The notes under the pieces: generated by a model
What the model saw: only the letters and a program-made list of their open reading frames with translations
What the model was told of the DNA's origin: nothing
Databases searched by the model: none
DNA from: an uncultured Alistipes sp.
Lineage (GTDB): Bacteria; Bacteroidota; Bacteroidia; Bacteroidales; Rikenellaceae
NCBI GenBank assembly: GCA_900542505.1
Contig: UQNV01000031.1
Location: 1 to 26,478 of the forward strand
Length of the DNA stretch: 26,478 bases
Reading direction: 5' to 3'
In this document: positions 9,323 to 15,272 of the stretch, piece by piece
Layout: every line of letters starts with the position of its first letter
Position numbering within the stretch: position 1 is the first letter of the stretch
Translations under genes and position numbers: made by a program

Positions 9323-9358
9323 GCTCCGGCGGAATGAATTCCGCCGGAGCATTTTTTT
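9323..9358 (+). terminator. terminator of the efflux operon
   Basis: A 13-bp perfect inverted repeat at 9323-9350 (GCTCCGGCGGAAT and its complement, two bases apart) is followed by seven T at 9352-9358. An A-run precedes it, so it could also stop minus-strand transcripts. Confidence 0.92.
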
Positions 9359-9511
9359 CGGCCGACGCATCGGCCGACTTTTCCGTTGCGCCAGCCTTCG
9401 TGCAGGCTCGCGCAGGCGCAGCACCCGGGGGATTAACCGTGCTGCGCACGCTTTTCCCGGCTGTTGCCGGGGCCGCCCCGGCAACAGCCGAAAAGCCCGC
9501 GGCTTCGCCGC
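9359..9511. repeat. run of hairpins in a non-coding gap
   Basis: The gap 9253-9607 has no credible gene. Between its two terminators lie a short direct repeat (CGGCCGAC twice, 9359-9378), a 5-bp hairpin at 9393-9408, a 9-bp hairpin at 9416-9447 (GCGCAGCAC with GTGCTGCGC), a perfect 15-bp hairpin at 9458-9490 with a 3-nt loop, extended by GCTTTT/AAAAGC across a 2-nt bulge, and GCGGC-TTC-GCCGC at 9499-9511. It may be a dispersed palindromic element or a structured RNA. No promoter box is seen for it. Confidence 0.5.
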
Positions 9512-9566
9512 TACGGCCTTTTGTTCCAACCGCCTGACCAGGTCCAGCCCGGTCCGGCGGCAGAAC

Positions 9567-9601
9567 AGAAAAGCCTGAGTTCCAAGAACTCAGGCTTTTC
9601 T
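9567..9601 (-). terminator. terminator of tRNA-Ser
   Basis: A perfect 15-bp stem (9567-9581 with 9587-9601, loop CCAAG) begins seven bases beyond the tRNA 3' end. On the minus strand the stem ends in a T-rich arm (CTTTTCT). Confidence 0.85.
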
Positions 9602-9607
9602 TTGTTG

Positions 9608-9695
9608 CGGAGAGAAGGGGATTCGAACCCCTGAAACCCTTTGGGGGTTTACTCGCTTTCCAGGCGGGCCAGTTCAACCACTCCTGCACCTCTCC
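9608..9695 (-). tRNA. tRNA-Ser, anticodon GGA
   Basis: On the minus strand the 88 nt fold as a class II tRNA. The acceptor GGAGAGG pairs with TCTCTCC (one G-U pair) before discriminator G. The anticodon loop is CTGGAAA, giving GGA, which reads UCC and UCU serine codons. There is a long variable arm (ACCCCC/GGGTTT region) and a T arm AGGGG-TTCGAAT-CCCCT. The next genomic bases are CAA, so the CCA tail is not encoded and must be added by the nucleotidyltransferase. Confidence 0.97.
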
Positions 9696-9725
9696 AACGA
9701 CGGTGCCATCCTGCGATAGCGGCGA

Positions 9726-9733
9726 CAAAGATA
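9726..9733 (-). promoter_or_regulatory. -7 box of tRNA-Ser
   Basis: TATCTTTG on the minus strand, 30 nt before the mature tRNA 5' end, matches TAnnTTTG exactly. The -33 element is not clear. Confidence 0.65.
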
Positions 9734-9774
9734 GGAAGATTATCGCGAATAACCTATTATTCGAAGACCTTTTC

Positions 9775-9804
9775 TTGAAATTTCCCCAAAAAATCGTACT
9801 TTTG
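9775..9804 (+). promoter_or_regulatory. promoter of the esterase-like gene
   Basis: TTG at 9775-9777, a 19-nt spacer and TACTTTTG at 9797-9804 form a full-consensus Bacteroidota promoter, 62 nt before the start at 9867 and divergent from the tRNA promoter. Confidence 0.8.
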
Positions 9805-9866
9805 GTGTCGTTTTTTCACCCCCGCCGGAGCCCCCTCCGGCAATATCTAAACAACATCGGACAACT

Positions 9867-11288
9867 ATGAAACAAGCCAAACTCTTCGGCCGTTTTTTCG
9901 GGCTGCTGACCCTCACGGCACTCTGTGCCTCCTGCTCGGATGACTCGGGCAGCGACAAAGGCTCTACGACCCCCGGGACCGGAACCGGACTGATTTCGGA
10001 ACAGACCCAAAAGGAAATCAAGGACCACTTCACGACGGTGCTGGCCGGCAGCGAGGACGAATTCTCGTCGCCAATCACTATCGAGTCCGAGAAACTCGAG
10101 GCCAACAGCAACCTGGTATGGGCGGCATGGAAAGGGGCCAACGACGGCTTCGACGAGGACAAGCTCATCGAACTCCAACCGCTTTCGGAGAAGCATACGG
10201 GACGCTGGCCGCTGCCCGCTTCGCTCGAACCCAACGCCACGATGCCCTACTACTGGGGGTCGAAGGGCAACAAGCCGACGGCCGGATACCCGCTTTTCCT
10301 CTACCTGCACGGTTCGGGCGACAAGACCTCGGAGTGGGCAACGGGTCTGTCGCTGGGCCTGACCTTCGACGACGCCCCCTCGGCATACTTCATTCCGCAG
10401 ATTCCCAACACGGGCAACTACTACCGCTGGTGGCAGAAGGCCAAACAGTATGCCTGGGAACGGCTGCTGCGCCAGGCCTTCGTCTCGGGCGACATCAACC
10501 CCGACCGCGTCTACTTCTTCGGCATCTCCGAGGGCGGCTACGGCAGCCAGCGTCTGGCCTCGTTCTACGCCGACTACCTGGCCGGTGCCGGTCCGATGGC
10601 AGGCGGCGAGCCGCTTAAGAACGCTCCGGCCGAGAATTGCGCCAACACCGCCTTCTCGCTCCGCACGGGAGCCAACGACGACGGCTTCTACCGCAACACG
10701 CTGACCGGATACACCCAGGAGGCATTCGAGGAGCTCGAAAACGCCCACCCGGGGTACTACACCCACTTCATCGAGCTGATTCCGGGCATGGGCCACGGCA
10801 TCGACTACACGCCCACCACGCCCTGGCTCAAGCAGTATACGCGCAACCCCTATCCGCACTACGTCTACTGGGAGAACTTCGAGATGGACAACCAGTACCG
10901 CACGGGCTTCTACAACATCCATGTCGACGAGCGTTCGAACACCGACTTCTCGACCCGGAGCTGCTACGAGATGACCATCTCGGGCAACAACATCACGCTC
11001 AAGGTCGACGAGGTGCGCTACACGACCACCGAGACCGACCCCGCATGGGGCATCGAGATGCGGTTCGAGAAGAGCAAGACCCCGGCAACCCGCGGCAAGC
11101 TGACCATCTACCTCTGCAACGAGCTGGTCGACCTGTCGAAGAGCGTAAAGCTGACGGTCAACGGCAAGCAGGTATTCAGCGGCGTTCCGGAAATCCGTCT
11201 GGAGCACATGGTCAACAGCTGCGCCCAGTTCTTCGACCCGCGCCGCATCTATCCGGCCGCCATCGAGGTGGACCTGTCGAAACTCTAA
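9867..11288 (+). CDS. alpha/beta-hydrolase lipoprotein, probable esterase
   Basis: The 473-aa product begins with a lipoprotein-type signal (LCASC, Cys23) and a Gly/Thr-rich linker, so it probably sits on the outer membrane. The middle is an alpha/beta-hydrolase. LYLHGSGD (His148) is a likely oxyanion strand, GISEGGYG holds the nucleophile Ser221, an Asp lies in GANDDGFYR, and the His is in PGMGHGIDY. This order resembles feruloyl/acetyl esterases and the PHB-depolymerase-like group. The last roughly 130 residues look like a beta-rich add-on and are not recognised. The substrate is unknown; a carbohydrate ester is a reasonable guess in this lineage. A YjbQ gene follows after 13 bases and is probably co-transcribed. 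Confidence 0.82.
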   Translation: MKQAKLFGRFFGLLTLTALCASCSDDSGSDKGSTTPGTGTGLISEQTQKEIKDHFTTVLAGSEDEFSSPITIESEKLEANSNLVWAAWKGANDGFDEDKLIELQPLSEKHTGRWPLPASLEPNATMPYYWGSKGNKPTAGYPLFLYLHGSGDKTSEWATGLSLGLTFDDAPSAYFIPQIPNTGNYYRWWQKAKQYAWERLLRQAFVSGDINPDRVYFFGISEGGYGSQRLASFYADYLAGAGPMAGGEPLKNAPAENCANTAFSLRTGANDDGFYRNTLTGYTQEAFEELENAHPGYYTHFIELIPGMGHGIDYTPTTPWLKQYTRNPYPHYVYWENFEMDNQYRTGFYNIHVDERSNTDFSTRSCYEMTISGNNITLKVDEVRYTTTETDPAWGIEMRFEKSKTPATRGKLTIYLCNELVDLSKSVKLTVNGKQVFSGVPEIRLEHMVNSCAQFFDPRRIYPAAIEVDLSKL

Positions 11289-11301
11289 GCCGACCGGCAG
11301 C

Positions 11302-11712
11302 ATGATTCTCCAGACCGAATTCACGCTGCGCCCGCGCCGGAGGGGCATGCATCTGGTCACCGACGAGATTGCCGCGCAACTGCCCGAGCTGCCCGAAACC
11401 GGAGTGCTGCATCTTTTCCTGCAGCACACCTCGGCGGCGCTGACGCTCAACGAGAATGCCGACCCCGACGTGCGGTGCGACCTCGAAGCGGTCTTCGACC
11501 GGCTCGTACGCGAGCGCGAGCCCTACTACACCCACACGCTCGAGGGCGACGACGACATGCCGGCCCACGCCAAATCGACCCTGACGGGCGCATCGCTCAT
11601 GATTCCCGTCACGCGGCGGCGCCTCAACCTCGGAACGTGGCAGGGAATCTACCTCTGCGAATTCCGCAACGGAGCCCGGGGACGACGCATCGTGGCCACA
11701 GTCATCGGCTGA
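11302..11712 (+). CDS. YjbQ family protein (UPF0047)
   Basis: The 136-aa product matches the small cytosolic YjbQ/UPF0047 family in full length. The conserved pieces are LQHTSAALTLNENAD (His and Asn that line a probable metal or anion site), the acidic GDDDMPAHAKSTLTG segment, and NLGTWQGIYLCEFR near the end. Some members show weak thiamine-phosphate synthase activity, but the physiological role is unresolved. The gene starts 13 bases after the esterase stop with no promoter or terminator between, so it is likely read from the promoter at 9775. Functional linkage to the esterase is not evident. Confidence 0.93.
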   Translation: MILQTEFTLRPRRRGMHLVTDEIAAQLPELPETGVLHLFLQHTSAALTLNENADPDVRCDLEAVFDRLVREREPYYTHTLEGDDDMPAHAKSTLTGASLMIPVTRRRLNLGTWQGIYLCEFRNGARGRRIVATVIG

Positions 11713-11737
11713 CACGCCCCGCGCAGAGACGACGACA

Positions 11738-11779
11738 AAAAACGGAGGCTCCTCCCGCTCGGGAGGGACCTCCGTTTTT
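11738..11779. terminator. bidirectional terminator between YjbQ and thioredoxin genes
   Basis: A two-tier stem pairs AAAAACGGAGG (11738-11748) with its complement (11769-11779), and encloses CCTCCC/GGGAGG around GCTC. T-runs end the structure on both strands, which suits the convergent genes on each side. Confidence 0.9.
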
Positions 11780-11799
11780 CACTGCAGTGCAGCCCGCGC

Positions 11800-12261
11800 C
11801 TATTCGGCGCCGAGCAGCAGCTGGTCGATAAGCCGCCGCAACTCGTTCCTGGGCAGGGCGCCCTGCGCCAGCTGCGGCTTCCCGCCGCGGGGAATGAAGA
11901 GCAGCGTCGGGATGCTGCGCACGCCGAAAAGCGCCGCCAGCTCCTGCTGCTCGTCGACGTTGACCTTGTAGATGTCGACCCGGCCGGCATACTCGTCGCC
12001 GAGCTCCTCGAGCACCGGGGCCAGCATCTTGCAGGGCCCGCACCACGAGGCGTAGAAGTCGACCAGTGCGGGCTTGTCGCCCTCGAACTTCCAGCTGCCC
12101 GGGTTGCGTTCGAAATCGTAAATCTTCGTGCGGAAATCCTCCCGCGTCAAATGTGTCACTGCCATAGTTTCTCGTTTTGGAAGATTGTCGGCCTGCGCCG
12201 CCACGGCGACAAACAGCAAACCGGCAACCGTCATGATACGTATTGTTCTGCTCAGTCTCAT
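11800..12261 (-). CDS. thioredoxin with an N-terminal export signal
   Basis: The product has a thioredoxin fold with the active site WCGPC in FYASWCGPCKMLAPV and the cis-Pro in RSIPTLLF. From the ATG at 12261 (153 aa) the first 25 residues form a signal peptide (basic MRLSRTIR, hydrophobic core, AQA-DN cleavage site), so a periplasmic thioredoxin is most likely. ATGs at 12273 and 12324 only add non-signal residues. An internal ATG (MAVTHLTRED, about residue 33) would give a cytosolic form. CGPC favours reduction over disulfide formation. It is convergent with the YjbQ gene and divergent from the DedA-like gene. No TAnnTTTG box was found for it. Confidence 0.93.
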   Translation of the reverse strand: MRLSRTIRIMTVAGLLFVAVAAQADNLPKRETMAVTHLTREDFRTKIYDFERNPGSWKFEGDKPALVDFYASWCGPCKMLAPVLEELGDEYAGRVDIYKVNVDEQQELAALFGVRSIPTLLFIPRGGKPQLAQGALPRNELRRLIDQLLLGAE

Positions 12262-12348
12262 ATATCGAGCCATTTGAACGGAGAACGGTAATCCGCTTCG
12301 TTTTATTATGCGGCCTGGCGGCAAACCGGGCCAATGGCCGGAGCGGAG

Positions 12349-12411
12349 AACAAAGCCGCCGGAACGGTGAACAAAGCCGTCGGAACGGTGAACAAAGCCG
12401 TCGGGACGGTG
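12349..12411. repeat. three tandem 21-bp repeats
   Basis: Three head-to-tail 21-bp units (12349-12369, 12370-12390, 12391-12411), each starting AACAAAGCCG, differ from one another at only one or two positions. They sit between the divergent thioredoxin and DedA-like genes and end 22 bp before the latter's -7 box. The plus frame runs open through them (NGEQSRR repeats), but that frame has no start signal of its own and lies upstream of the promoter. Confidence 0.9.
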
Positions 12412-12433
12412 GCGCGTTCCACCGAAAAAAAGC

Positions 12434-12441
12434 TATCTTTG
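12434..12441 (+). promoter_or_regulatory. -7 box of the DedA-like gene
   Basis: TATCTTTG follows an A7 run, 38 nt before the start at 12480. The 19-nt string 12424-12442 is identical to 20526-20544 before another gene. No -33 TTTG is visible at the usual distance; the sequence there is GC-rich. Confidence 0.7.
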
Positions 12442-12479
12442 CCCCGTCGGAGCCCTCTCGGCCCGGCACAACGAAAAAA

Positions 12480-12950
12480 ATGGACGCTCTGCTCGATACA
12501 CTCACCCGCCTGCTCGTCGACTGGGGATACTGGGGGCTGCTGCTCTCGGCCTTCGTTGCCGGAAGCATCCTGCCGTTCAGTTCCGAAGCCGTGCTCATCC
12601 TCCTCGTGCGGATGGGGCTCGACCCCGTTTGGTGTCTGGCCGCAGCGGCCGTAGGCAACACGCTGGGCGGCATGAGCTGCTACTGGATTGGGACACTGGG
12701 CCGCAGCGAATGGATTGAGCGGCTGGGCGTGAGCGAAAAGCAGCTGGCCAAGGCGCGGAAAATCCTCTCGGGACGGGGCGCGCTGATGGGCTTCTTCGGC
12801 TTCCTGCCCTACGTGGGCGAGGCGATTGCCATCGTGCTGGGGCTCATGCACGCCAACCGTTGGCTCACCGCCGGCTCGATGTTCGTGGGCAAACTGCTGC
12901 GATACATCGTCATCCTGGCCACCTTCCAGGGGGCGGCATCGCTCTTCTGA
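12480..12950 (+). CDS. YqaA/DedA-like membrane protein (VTT domain)
   Basis: The 156-aa product is a short member of the DedA/VTT (SNARE-associated) superfamily, closest in layout to YqaA. It has an N-terminal amphipathic helix, a re-entrant-type segment with SSEAVLILLV, AVGNTLGGMSCYWIG, a polar middle (about residues 75-100) and a C-terminal membrane part with FLPYVGEAIAIVLGLM and GKLLRYIVIL. DedA relatives are linked to flipping of undecaprenyl phosphate or phospholipid, but the YqaA branch has no settled role. The start at 12480 lies directly after the promoter; an open frame back to 12243 runs through the promoter and the tandem repeats and is not coding. Confidence 0.9.
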   Translation: MDALLDTLTRLLVDWGYWGLLLSAFVAGSILPFSSEAVLILLVRMGLDPVWCLAAAAVGNTLGGMSCYWIGTLGRSEWIERLGVSEKQLAKARKILSGRGALMGFFGFLPYVGEAIAIVLGLMHANRWLTAGSMFVGKLLRYIVILATFQGAASLF

Positions 12951-13010
12951 GCCCCTCCCCTCCGAACCGGTTTCCCGCCCCATCCGACCGCACTCCCGCA
13001 GATACGAAAC

Positions 13011-13039
13011 GGAGCCGACGGCATGCATCCGACGGCTCC
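13011..13039. terminator. possible terminator hairpin between DedA-like and ferritin genes
   Basis: GGAGCCGACGG at 13011-13021 pairs with CCGACGGCTCC at 13029-13039 apart from one A-A mismatch, around a 7-nt loop. It lies 60 nt after the DedA-like stop between convergent genes. There is no T-run, so the call is weak. Confidence 0.4.
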
Positions 13040-13077
13040 GCCCTGTGAAATCCCGCCCGTTCAACGGGAGGGAGCGC

Positions 13078-13599
13078 CTACTCCTTGGCTGCCAGCGGCG
13101 AAGGCTCGACATAGGTCCGGGCCGCCAGCTCCTTGTCGAGCATGTAGAGGCCGAACTTGTTGCCCTCGACCGCCTCGAAGGCGGCAATCATCTCCTGAGC
13201 CGACTCCTCCTCCTCGACCTGCTCGTTGACGAACCACACGAGCATGTTCGACACCGCGAAGTCCTTCTCCTCGGCGGCTACGGCGCAGAGGTTTTCAATC
13301 ATGGAGGTCACCTTGCGCTCGTGGACAAGCGTCTCGGCAAACATGGCCAGCGGCGACTCCCACGACGTGGGAACCTCGGCAATGGGGGCCAGTTTCACCG
13401 CCGCACCGCGCGCAAGCATGTGGTTCATCAGAATCCGGGCATGAGCCTGCTCCTCCTGGAACTGAACCTGGAACCAGTTGGCAACGCCCTTGTGTCCCTT
13501 GGCCGAGGCATCGAGCGACATCGAAAGATAGAGGTAGGCCGACCAGAATTCGGCATTCACCTGCGCATTGAGCGCATCCGTCAATTTTTGGCTGAGCAT
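13078..13599 (-). CDS. ftnA: ferritin (FtnA-type, non-haem)
   Basis: The 173-aa product is a full-length bacterial ferritin that oxidises Fe(II) and stores it in a 24-mer shell. The ferroxidase residues fall at the same numbers as in E. coli FtnA: Glu17, Glu50, His53, Glu94, Gln127 and Glu130 (NAEFWSAYLYLS, EEQAHARI, HERKV, NEQVEEE). It lacks the haem-binding Met expected of bacterioferritin. The start at 13599 is chosen because translation upstream would pass the promoter at 13632. It is transcribed alone, which suits oxidative-stress or iron control, although no Fur or OxyR site was recognised. Confidence 0.96.
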   Translation of the reverse strand: MLSQKLTDALNAQVNAEFWSAYLYLSMSLDASAKGHKGVANWFQVQFQEEQAHARILMNHMLARGAAVKLAPIAEVPTSWESPLAMFAETLVHERKVTSMIENLCAVAAEEKDFAVSNMLVWFVNEQVEEEESAQEMIAAFEAVEGNKFGLYMLDKELAARTYVEPSPLAAKE

Positions 13600-13631
13600 G
13601 ATGTCTGTATGTTTTGAAGTTGTTCGATGCT

Positions 13632-13665
13632 CAAAGATACGACTCTTTTCCGGGATGTGTGCAAA
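13632..13665 (-). promoter_or_regulatory. promoter of ferritin
   Basis: TATCTTTG on the minus strand (13639 to 13632) matches the -7 box. A TTTG lies 22 nt upstream (13665 to 13662), slightly farther than usual. The -7 box is 32 nt before the ferritin start. Confidence 0.65.
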
Positions 13666-13694
13666 AAAAATGCGGCCCGCACACCGGAAAACAT

Positions 13695-13727
13695 ACGGCC
13701 CGGTCCCCTCTGCGGGAACCGGGCCGT
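13695..13727 (-). terminator. terminator of the PepSY-like gene pair
   Basis: ACGGCCCGGTCCC (13695-13707) pairs with 13714-13727 apart from one bulged A. On the minus strand the stem is followed closely by ATGTTTTCC. It lies 25 nt after the stop of the gene ending at 13752. Confidence 0.75.
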
Positions 13728-13751
13728 CGGGGTTGACCCTCGGAGCGAAGG

Positions 13752-14582
13752 TCAGAGGAGCGTGCCGTCGGCAGCGATGCGGAGCTTCACCTCGCGGTCG
13801 CCGCGCTCGAGCTCGAGCTCGTAGTAGTCGCCCGTCGGAGCCTCGTAGAAGGAGATGTCGTCGAGCTCGTAGGAGGCATATTCGGACTGCTGCCATGCCT
13901 GCAGTACGACGTCGGGAAGGTCATTGCGGCGCACCTCGGTCTTGGTGTAGAGCCATGCGTTGGCATTGTCGAAGGCCACCTCGCGGGCCGTACGGCCGTC
14001 GATGATGTCGACTTCGAGCACGCCGCGCTCACGCTCGGCCTCGAGGATGCGCGCACCGGGATAGCGCTGCTCGATGAATGCCGTAACCTCGGCGGGAAGC
14101 TGCTGCGGCAGCAGGTCGTCGTTGTAGTTGTCGCCGTCGTCGGCCACGGCATTGAGCAGTACGCCGTCCTCCGAATAGACGAGCTCCATCTCCGCTTCGC
14201 GCTGCTCCACCTCGATGACGTAGAGCGTCTCAATCTGGGCGCGGGTCACCTTCTCGACCTCCTCGATGCGCCACGTAGCGTACTCGCTCGCCTCGAAGGA
14301 GCTCTTCACCGCCTCGGGAAGCGCCTGGTAGGGAATATCGGTATCGGTCATGTGCCAGCCGCCGCTGCGGTCGAACCATGCCGAGTTGGCTACGCCGCTC
14401 TCGCGGAAGTCGGCCACCACGTAGCCGCTCCGGCCGCTCCAGCGCACGTCGGTCGCATTGGGATACATCGCATAGAATGCCGTCTCGACCTGGGCGGGAA
14501 CCTGTACCGCGTCGTCGTCCTTGTCACAGCTCACCATCGCCACTGCCGATGCGAGCGTCATCAAAAGCCATCCAAGTTTCAT
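13752..14582 (-). CDS. PepSY-like (DUF2874) lipoprotein, two domains
   Basis: The 276-aa product has a lipoprotein signal (AMVSC, Cys19, then Asp residues, which can favour surface export in Bacteroidota). The rest is two tandem copies of the PepSY-like fold of the DUF2874 (beta-lactamase-inhibitor-like) family: one at about 27-140 (VETAFYAMYPNATDVRW... LPEAVKSSFEASEYATWRIEEVEKV) and one at about 150-276 (VTAFIEQRYPGARILEAE... LPDVVLQAWQQSEYASYELDDIS). No catalytic residues are expected; the fold is taken to bind or inhibit. It follows the 147-aa PepSY-like gene after 51 bases, and a two-component pair lies upstream on the same strand. The ligand is unknown. Confidence 0.87.
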   Translation of the reverse strand: MKLGWLLMTLASAVAMVSCDKDDDAVQVPAQVETAFYAMYPNATDVRWSGRSGYVVADFRESGVANSAWFDRSGGWHMTDTDIPYQALPEAVKSSFEASEYATWRIEEVEKVTRAQIETLYVIEVEQREAEMELVYSEDGVLLNAVADDGDNYNDDLLPQQLPAEVTAFIEQRYPGARILEAERERGVLEVDIIDGRTAREVAFDNANAWLYTKTEVRRNDLPDVVLQAWQQSEYASYELDDISFYEAPTGDYYELELERGDREVKLRIAADGTLL

Positions 14583-14633
14583 GGTAGTAATCGTTTTTGT
14601 CTGTTTGAGGTTAATGGATTATGGGAAGGGGTA

Positions 14634-15077
14634 TCAGTCATCGATGTCGATGAGGTTGTAGTTGCGGTCGAAGGTCTGGTCAAGGCCGTTGTCCAACTTG
14701 ACCTCGTATTCGCGGCGGCTGCGTTCGATTTTCACCATCTTCTGTCCGGGGTGCGAAGCGGCCACATACTCGCGGATGCGGGGCGGGACAATCACGTCGG
14801 GCACCTGGGAGTATTTGCACGAAACCTCCTTCCATGCGCCGTCCTTCTCGAATTCGACCTTGCGTCCGTCGACGAAGACCACCTCATAGGTGGTGTCCCA
14901 CCATTCGGAGTCGACCTTTGCATAGGAGACGCGCGTATCGCCGAAGTAGGAGGTGATGAACTGCCGTGCCTCGGCGGGGAGCTTCTTATAGGCGATGGGG
15001 CGGTCGTCGCCCGCCAGTGCGGGGGTGGCTCCTGCAAGGAGTGCAACCAGAGCCAGAAGAGATGCCAGTTTTTTCAT
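14634..15077 (-). CDS. secreted PepSY-like (DUF2874) protein
   Basis: The 147-aa product has a Sec signal peptide (MKKLASLLALVALLAGATPALA, cleaved before GDD) and a single DUF2874 PepSY-like unit of two half-repeats: LPAEARQFITSYFGDTRVSYAKVD with VVFVDGRKVEFEKDGAWKEV, then VPPRIREYVAASHPGQKMVKIER with YEVKLDNGLDQTFDRNYNLI. Small periplasmic proteins of this kind are common in Bacteroidota and often lie by histidine kinases. It is the first gene of the PepSY pair and begins about 130 bases beyond the terminator of the kinase operon, so it probably has its own promoter; a CAATTTTG at 15129-15122 (minus) is a weak candidate. Confidence 0.88.
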   Translation of the reverse strand: MKKLASLLALVALLAGATPALAGDDRPIAYKKLPAEARQFITSYFGDTRVSYAKVDSEWWDTTYEVVFVDGRKVEFEKDGAWKEVSCKYSQVPDVIVPPRIREYVAASHPGQKMVKIERSRREYEVKLDNGLDQTFDRNYNLIDIDD

Positions 15078-15206
15078 ATCGTTACAGTCTGCTTTACGGG
15101 TTTTGTATCTGAATCACGATACAAAATTGGGAAGCAAAGCTGAAATGAATTTGAAATTGCGGCCGGACAGCCGTTTTTTTCGCAAAAAAGTGCGGACGGA
15201 GCGCAG

Positions 15207-15247
15207 GCGCCCCGGCAACGGACGGACATACGTCGCTGCCGGGGCGC
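15207..15247 (-). terminator. terminator of the two-component operon
   Basis: GCGCCCCGGCA (15207-15217) pairs perfectly with 15237-15247, around a 19-nt loop that could partly fold. On the minus strand it follows the kinase stop by 25 nt, but the T-runs come some 20 nt later, so its efficiency is uncertain. Confidence 0.65.
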
Positions 15248-15272
15248 ATTGCACGAAGCCGTAGCCGGGGGG

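Noticed and set aside
9608..9695. tRNA-Ser as an integration site of a mobile element
   Set aside because: No integrase, transfer gene or repeat of the tRNA 3' end was found nearby; flanking genes have ordinary composition.
9816..11450. A 544-aa open frame on the minus strand antisense to the esterase
   Set aside because: It mirrors the codon frame of the real plus-strand gene, a common effect of high GC at third positions. Its translation is low-complexity (Val, Arg, Gly, Glu-rich) without any family motif, and the plus strand has a lipoprotein signal and a catalytic triad.
12243..12479. N-terminal extension of the DedA-like protein with NGEQSRR repeats
   Set aside because: The extension covers the tandem DNA repeats and the -7 box at 12434, so it lies upstream of the likely transcript start. 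The family begins at the ATG at 12480.
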